From Deltaproteobacteria bacterium (lineage in GTDB: Bacteria > UBA10199 > DSSB01), in contig JAIOPF010000072.1 in assembly GCA_021414045.1 (NCBI GenBank), forward strand, positions 1-5,406: a DNA stretch of 5,406 bases. Direction: 5' to 3'. Positions 1 through 4,300 of this stretch are shown piece by piece; the first letter of the stretch is position 1, and each line of letters starts with the position of its first letter. The translations under genes and the position numbers were made by a program. The notes below the pieces were generated by a model. That model worked only from the letters and a program-made list of their open reading frames with translations. It did no database searches and was not told the origin of the DNA.

Positions 1-552
1 GAAGAGGCCTTTCAGACCCTGCGCGCCGAATGTCGGGTCGTCATGGTGGCGGGATTATCCATGGGCGGCCTGTTGGCGGCGCATCTGGCCCATCATCACA
101 AGAATTCGGTGCGAGCCCTAGGTCTCATGGCGACGCCGCTCTTCCTCGACGGATTCCTCATTCGGGGCTTGTTTCCGGCGATTTGGAAGACACCCCTGAA
201 GCACATCTACAAATACCAAAAGAAGGGGATCGCCTCGATCAAGGACCCGGTGGCCCGGCGCCGCTATCAAACCTACCATAAAGTCCCGGTGGTCTCGGTG
301 GCGAGCATGCTGGAACTGCAAAAAACCGTCCGGGACGAATTGAAGCACATCAAGCAACCCACGATCATCCTCCACTCGCTACACGATGAAACGGTGCCCT
401 ACGGGAACCTGGATTACATCCAGGCCATCCTGCCAAGCCCGGATGTCGAGACCGTCACCCTCACCAAGAGCAATCACATCATCACCCTCGATTACGACAA
501 AGACATCGTGGCCAAGCGGCTCATCCGATTCTTCAAAAAGTACCGCAAATAG
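1..552 (+). CDS. Alpha/beta-hydrolase, carboxylesterase/monoacylglycerol lipase-like (3' part)
   Basis: This is a serine hydrolase that probably cleaves carboxylic esters or short acylglycerols in the cytoplasm; no signal peptide can be judged because the 5' end lies outside the window. The frame is open from base 1, giving 183 residues. The nucleophile elbow GLSMGG carries Ser at residue 20 of the visible part (bases 58-60). The acid is Asp129 in HSLHDETVP (385-387) and the base is His159 in NHIITLD (475-477). The spacing, and the sequence His-Ile-Ile-Thr-Leu-Asp after the catalytic His, resemble the Est30/YvaK carboxylesterase family of about 250 residues, so roughly the first 70 residues (including the oxyanion-hole region) are missing. 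Residues between about 50 and 110 form a Lys/Arg-rich cap-like segment. It ends RFFKKYRK, then TAG. The gene converges on the exported-protein gene across a 51-bp gap. The fold and triad are firm; the substrate is not determinable. Confidence 0.9.
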   Translation, partial: EEAFQTLRAECRVVMVAGLSMGGLLAAHLAHHHKNSVRALGLMATPLFLDGFLIRGLFPAIWKTPLKHIYKYQKKGIASIKDPVARRRYQTYHKVPVVSVASMLELQKTVRDELKHIKQPTIILHSLHDETVPYGNLDYIQAILPSPDVETVTLTKSNHIITLDYDKDIVAKRLIRFFKKYRK

Positions 553-557
553 GGGAA

Positions 558-580
558 GGGCGGAGGGTTTCCCTCCGCCC
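558..580. terminator. Bidirectional GC-rich terminator-like hairpin between convergent genes
   Basis: A perfect 10-bp stem (GGGCGGAGGG, loop TTT, CCCTCCGCCC) lies 5 bases after the hydrolase stop codon and 23 bases beyond the stop of the convergent minus-strand gene. Neither side has a clean run of T: on the plus strand GCGTGCC follows, and on the minus strand TTCCCC follows. It therefore lacks the U-tract of a textbook intrinsic terminator. The position and stem strength still favour a shared transcription end or a 3'-end stabilising structure. Confidence 0.6.
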
Positions 581-603
581 GCGTGCCGCCGGGTCGCCTG
601 GGG

Positions 604-1044
604 TTATTTGCGTCGCCGCTGGAAGAGCAGAGGAGCCAGCGCGCCCATGGCGAGGATGCCGGTGATGAAGGGCGAAGCGTCGGCGTTTAGGTTAAGGCTG
701 CAACCGAGTTTGCCGCTTCCTTCCAAAAAGGCCCCCGGACTCGAGCTGCCGTGGGGAGCGTCGCTGGGCACCGGAGGCGTTGCTTCCGGGGATTCGCTGG
801 GCGGCGGTGTCGGAACCGGGGTCGGCGAAGGACTGGGGCTGGAACTGGGGGGAGGATCGCAGGGCCCGTAAGCGGCTTGGAATTTTCCATCGGCTTGAAT
901 CGGCACGGGCGGGGGTGTGGGGTCTCCAGGCTTTGGCATCAACCACGGATCGCAGTGCAGGGGTGGCGTCCAAGCCGCGGCGGCATCCCAGGCTAAGGCC
1001 ATCATGGCCGCAACGGTGAAGATTTTCAGTATTCCATGTTTCAT
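604..1044 (-). CDS. Exported Pro/Ser-rich protein with MYXO-CTERM-like C-terminal sorting signal
   Basis: This 146-residue protein has no recognised catalytic domain. Residues 1-24 form a signal peptide (MKHGILK, a hydrophobic core, then AAAA before Trp25), so it is exported. The mature part has Cys31 and Cys62 in similar Cys-Asp-Pro contexts (a possible disulfide pair), then a Pro/Ser/Thr-rich linker over about residues 64-104. The C-terminus is tripartite: Gly114-Cys115-Ser, a hydrophobic segment at about 126-141, and RRRK at 143-146. This matches the plan of MYXO-CTERM and related tails, in which a rhomboid/CAAX-type or other protease cuts at the Cys motif and the protein is anchored or released at the surface. 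The start is fixed by AGGAG (1050-1054 on the minus strand) 5 bases upstream of the ATG and by the signal peptide; the frame stays open to about 1254 but that extension lacks sense as a leader. It is divergent from the kinase-activator gene. Role unknown; surface stalk or adhesin-like is only a guess. Confidence 0.85.
   Translation of the reverse strand: MKHGILKIFTVAAMMALAWDAAAAWTPPLHCDPWLMPKPGDPTPPPVPIQADGKFQAAYGPCDPPPSSSPSPSPTPVPTPPPSESPEATPPVPSDAPHGSSSPGAFLEGSGKLGCSLNLNADASPFITGILAMGALAPLLFQRRRK
607..705 (-). other. C-terminal Gly-Cys / hydrophobic helix / RRRK sorting tail
   Basis: The last 33 residues start with Gly-Cys-Ser (Cys codon at 700-702), continue with a short polar stretch, then about 16 hydrophobic residues (from Phe-Ile-Thr-Gly-Ile to Leu-Leu-Phe), and end RRRK. 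Myxosortase-type signals have this three-part form. The exact subfamily cannot be settled by eye. Confidence 0.6.
973..1044 (-). other. Predicted Sec signal peptide of the exported protein
   Basis: Residues 1-24 show a short basic n-region (Lys2, His3, Lys7), a hydrophobic core rich in Ala, Met, Val and Leu, and an Ala-Ala-Ala motif before Trp25, a plausible signal peptidase I site. No Cys sits at the +1 position, so a type II lipoprotein signal is not supported. Confidence 0.75.
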
Positions 1045-1102
1045 ATTTTCTCCTTTTTCGCCCCTGCAAGATCCCGCGAAACTTCGGAGGATGCTCCAGG
1101 GG

Positions 1103-1135
1103 CGGGGATAGCCTCGGTCATCCGGGCTATCCCCG
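1103..1135. promoter_or_regulatory. 11-bp-arm inverted repeat, candidate upstream activator site
   Basis: The arms CGGGGATAGCC (1103-1113) and GGCTATCCCCG (1125-1135) are perfect reverse complements separated by 11 bases. The centre lies about 105 bp upstream of the start site predicted from the sigma-54 promoter, within the usual range for enhancer-binding activators. The repeat also lies 59-91 bases upstream of the minus-strand start codon, so it could serve both genes. As RNA it could also fold into a leader hairpin of the minus-strand transcript. The palindrome is seen; binding is inferred. Confidence 0.5.
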
Positions 1136-1175
1136 TGGTCGCCGCTTGGCGCTTTCCAAGGAGATGGAATTACAA

Positions 1176-1185
1176 GGCACGTGCC
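1176..1185. promoter_or_regulatory. 10-bp perfect palindrome GGCACGTGCC
   Basis: A self-complementary 10-mer with a CACGTG core sits 12 bases upstream of the -24 element of the sigma-54 promoter match. It could be a dimeric regulator site close to the promoter, but a single GC-rich palindrome of this size can occur by chance. Confidence 0.3.
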
Positions 1186-1196
1186 AGAGAATGTTT

Positions 1197-1214
1197 TTGG
1201 AACATGGCTTGCAT
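1197..1214 (+). promoter_or_regulatory. Sigma-54 (-24/-12) promoter for the kinase-activator gene
   Basis: TTGGAACATGGCTTGCAT places GG (1199-1200) and GC (1211-1212) exactly 10 bases apart. It also has the T before GG, A and C in the -24 block, TT before GC and A after it. By eye it matches about 10 of the 12 informative positions of TGGCACGNNNNTTGCW. A T-run precedes the -24 element. The predicted start is near 1224, leaving a leader of about 95 bases before the ATG at 1319. The downstream gene encodes a sigma-54 activator, which makes the site more credible and suggests autoregulation. Confidence 0.6.
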
Positions 1215-1258
1215 GTAACTGAAATAACTCTAGTTTTTGTAGAAGATCCCGCAAGATT

Positions 1259-1291
1259 TTGGCGACAACAGACCTCGGATCGGTATAAAAT
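1259..1291 (+). promoter_or_regulatory. Weak sigma-70-like promoter, alternative start for the kinase-activator gene
   Basis: TTGGCG (1259-1264) and TATAAA (1284-1289) resemble -35 and -10 boxes, but the spacing is 19 bases and the -35 matches only 4 of 6. It could give basal transcription with a leader of about 20 bases. The AT-rich setting makes a chance match likely. Confidence 0.2.
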
Positions 1292-1318
1292 TTCAGAAAA
1301 ATCGGAAATATGTGAAAT

Positions 1319-4300
1319 ATGGAAATCTCGATTCCAACTTACTTTGCGGACAAGGTCTTGGGGGAAGGTGCCTGGGGAAAGGTCTATCTCGTGCACAATT
1401 CTCGAGCCGAGCATTTTGCCCTCAAGGTTCTCAAGGCGGGTTCTTCCCCTGCTTCGCTGCGAGGCCTGGAAGAGGAAGTTCGGATTCTTTCCAAACTCTC
1501 CCATCCCAATCTGGTGGGGGTTTTCCAGTATTTACCCCGAGGGGATGCGGTCCAAGGCGTGACGGAAACGGGACCGGGATTTTTAATGGAATGGGTCGAA
1601 GAGACTTTCCAGACTCCTACCGCGGGCAAGGATTTGGAGGGACTCCTCAATCTCTTCACCCAAGCCTTGCGGGCTATGGAATATCTCCACGAGCGACGCA
1701 TCTTGCACGGCGATCTCAAACCCAGCCACCTGCGAAGGACCAAGAAGGGGAAGCTGAAGCTATTGGATTTTGGCTTTGCCTCCGAGGTCCGAACGGAATC
1801 CCCTCGCGGCCCGGTCGAAGGCACTTTTGATTATATGGCGCCGGAAGCGCTCTCGGGTCGGCGCGCCGCCGGTTCGGATCTTTTCGCCCTCGCGGCGATT
1901 TTTTACGAAGCCCTGACGGGACATTTGCCATATCCGAACCGCGACCTGGCCCAGCGTTTTTCGGAACCCCCCGCTTCGGTGGGTGAAGTTAGCCCCGAAG
2001 TTCCGACCTTTTTCGCCGCCATATTGCAACGCATGCTCGAGCCGGATCCCCTGCGGCGATTCACGAGCGCCGCGGCGGTGCGACGCGCCTTGGAGATCGC
2101 CCAACCAAGTTCTTCGACGAGGGAGCCAGCTTCCGCCGCGTCGCCGCGCCTTCCTTTCGTCGGCCGTGACCGGTTGATTTCGGAATGGGAAGACCAGACG
2201 GCCGCCTGGGAACGCGGCGAGACCAAGGCCCCGCTTTGGATCCTTCAAGGTCGAGCCGGAATGGGAAAAAGTCGCGTCATGGAAGAGCTCGCCTGGCAGG
2301 CCTCCTTACGCGACTTGACGCTTTGCGAAAGGCGACCGGGAGAAAGTTGGGAGGCCGTGATTCCCGACTTGGAAAAAATCTCGGGGCTATCTCTGTTGAT
2401 GGTGAGGGACCTTCACCTCCTGCCCGAGGCGGAGTTATTGGGCTTCGAGAAGCTTTTCGGTTCTTTGAAGGCGCGCGCGCCGCGTACCGCCTTATTGTTG
2501 GAATACGATCCGGACCGCTCCTCTTCCGCTTTGCTTTCCCTGTTGGAATCGGCGCGGGATTCGCTCCATGGCCGAAACATCCTCGTTGCGGCATTCGATC
2601 GCGCGGAGTCGGATCTTTTCCTCCAGGAGATTTTATGGGAACAGCCCCTAAGCGAAGCCTTTCGCCATGCGGCTTTCGCGGTGACTCAGGGTTCCCCCGC
2701 ATTGCTCTTTCGATTGGCCAGAGAGGCAGGAGGCCCTTCGGCATGGGAAAGGATGTCTCTGCCGGAGTCCCTAGCCGCCTCTCTGACGGCGCGTTGCCAG
2801 GACCTGTCGATGGAAGAAAAGGCCCTGTTGCTGGCCTGCACACTATTGCCGGGAGGGACGAGCACCCAAGAGTATCCAACTTCCGTGTCGCCGCGACGCC
2901 TTCATGAAAGAGGTCTTTTGGTCAGCGAAGAGGGGAAAGTAAGGGTCGCCGTTCCTCTTCATCGGTTGTTCCTGCAAGGTATATTCTCCCATGCTGAGCG
3001 GCGCGAGGTCGCGGTGGCGATTTTTCTGCGGCTACGCGGGACTGCACCAGAAGATGCCGACAGTTTGGCTCGCCTGGCGCGAGTGGCCGGTCGCGACGAA
3101 GATTTTTTGGACTACGCCGGTCGTGCCGCGGAAGATTGTCTGACGCGCGGCGACGCCGAAGCGGCCGCGGGTTTATACCGGGAGATGCTCGAGGTCGCGG
3201 AGACCGGACGCGACCGTGCCTTCGCCTATGCGCACTTGGCGGCGACCTTGAGCCGCTTGGCTCGGTTCGAGGAGGCCGCGGAGGCCTATGAACATTGGTA
3301 CGCAACGGCCGAAGACGACGGCAGTGGCGTGCAGACACTAAAATACCATTATCTCCTTGGCCTAAATTTTTTGAATCAAGGAAAACTGACAGAGGCAACC
3401 CAGCGCCTACAGCAAGCCTTGCATTCGGGAGATCCCGCGCGTTTCGCCTCTCATTTGCCCTTCTCCCTCAAGGTCTTGGCGCTTTTGGCTTCGATCGAAG
3501 AGCGCCAAGGACGGCGCGACGCGGCCCGGCGCCATTACGAGGTCGGTCTAGCGCTGAACGCGGAACCCTCCCCGGAAAGAACCCAGCTGCTTCGTCAACG
3601 CGGCATGCTGCAGCTGGCGGAAGGGGAAGCGGAGGCGGGACGGGCTTCCTTGGAGGCGGCGCTGCGGATGAGCCTGGACTTGGACTACGAGGAAGGCGTC
3701 GCGAACACCGGCGCTTTGCTGGCGGATTTGGCGCAGAGACAGGGGGACTACGACCGCGCCTTGCGGATTCACGAACAGGTCCTGAAGCTCGCTGAAAAAC
3801 AGCAGGATCCGCTGAAGCAGGCCCGCACCCACAGCAATATGTCCTCGGTGCTCATCGAATTGGCGGACTATGCCCACGCCTCGGAACACATCGAAAAGGC
3901 CGAGACTATCTTCGCGACTTTGGGAAATGAGCTCGACCGCTTGATCCATCGTTTTCACGCCGTCACGATTCAAACCTATCTAGGACATCCCCTCGCCGCG
4001 GAAAGCGAACTTCACGAAGTCGCCCGGCGTTTGGGACAGGGCGAGATCCAGGCTTACCTGGAACGCCTGAAAGGAGAGTCCGCGAGATTGCAGCGGGATT
4101 TCCAGGGAGCCCTCGAGGCCTACGTCCGCGCGCGCAAGGCCTTCCTTCATGCGAAGCGGCCCGAGGAGGCGGATTTATGTTTGCTCCAGGAAATTTTCAC
4201 CGAATGCTTGGCCGGGGATCTCGAGGCGGCCCGGAGTCGCATCCCGGAAAGCCAGGGAACCGCGCCATGGCAACCCTTCTTTCGGTGGATTGAAAGTTTG

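Larger units (their letters stand above)
1045..1318. other. Divergent intergenic control region
   Basis: This 274-bp gap separates the 5' ends of the exported-protein gene (minus) and the kinase-activator gene (plus). The left half is GC-rich and holds an inverted repeat (1103-1135) and a small CTTGG/CCAAG hairpin (1145-1160). The middle has a 10-bp palindrome (1176-1185). The right half is visibly AT-rich and holds a sigma-54 promoter match (1197-1214). No convincing promoter for the minus-strand gene was found by eye, and no RNA gene was recognised. Confidence 0.7.

Noticed and set aside
788..852. G-run-rich tract on the plus strand, possible G-quadruplex
   Set aside because: The G-runs are separated by loops of 7, 16, 13 and 8 bases, too long for a stable structure, and the tract is explained by Pro/Ser codons of the minus-strand gene.
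1142..1160. Possible sigma-54 promoter on the minus strand (GG and GC 10 bases apart in TTGGAAAGCGCCAAGC)
   Set aside because: It lacks TT before GC and most of the -24 block; the GG/GC spacing alone is common in GC-rich DNA.
1145..1160. CTTGG/CCAAG small hairpin
   Set aside because: A 5-bp stem with a 6-base loop and no T-run; too weak to call a terminator or operator.
1045..1254. N-terminal extension of the exported-protein gene to an upstream ATG, giving 216 residues
   Set aside because: The AGGAG 5 bases before the ATG at 1044 and the signal peptide starting there fix the start; the extension runs through the inverted repeat and palindrome.
1146..1562. Plus-strand open frames starting at 1146 and 1312 that overlap the start of the kinase
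   Set aside because: They are out of frame with the kinase motifs and their translations have no recognisable domain. The AAGGAG near 1158 sits too close to its ATG.
2185..2907. A 240-residue open frame on the plus strand inside the large gene, with a similar open frame on the minus strand (2277-2879)
   Set aside because: Both overlap the ATPase region, which is in another frame and carries clear motifs. Their translations are low-complexity Arg/Pro/Gly-rich, as expected for shadows of GC-rich coding DNA.
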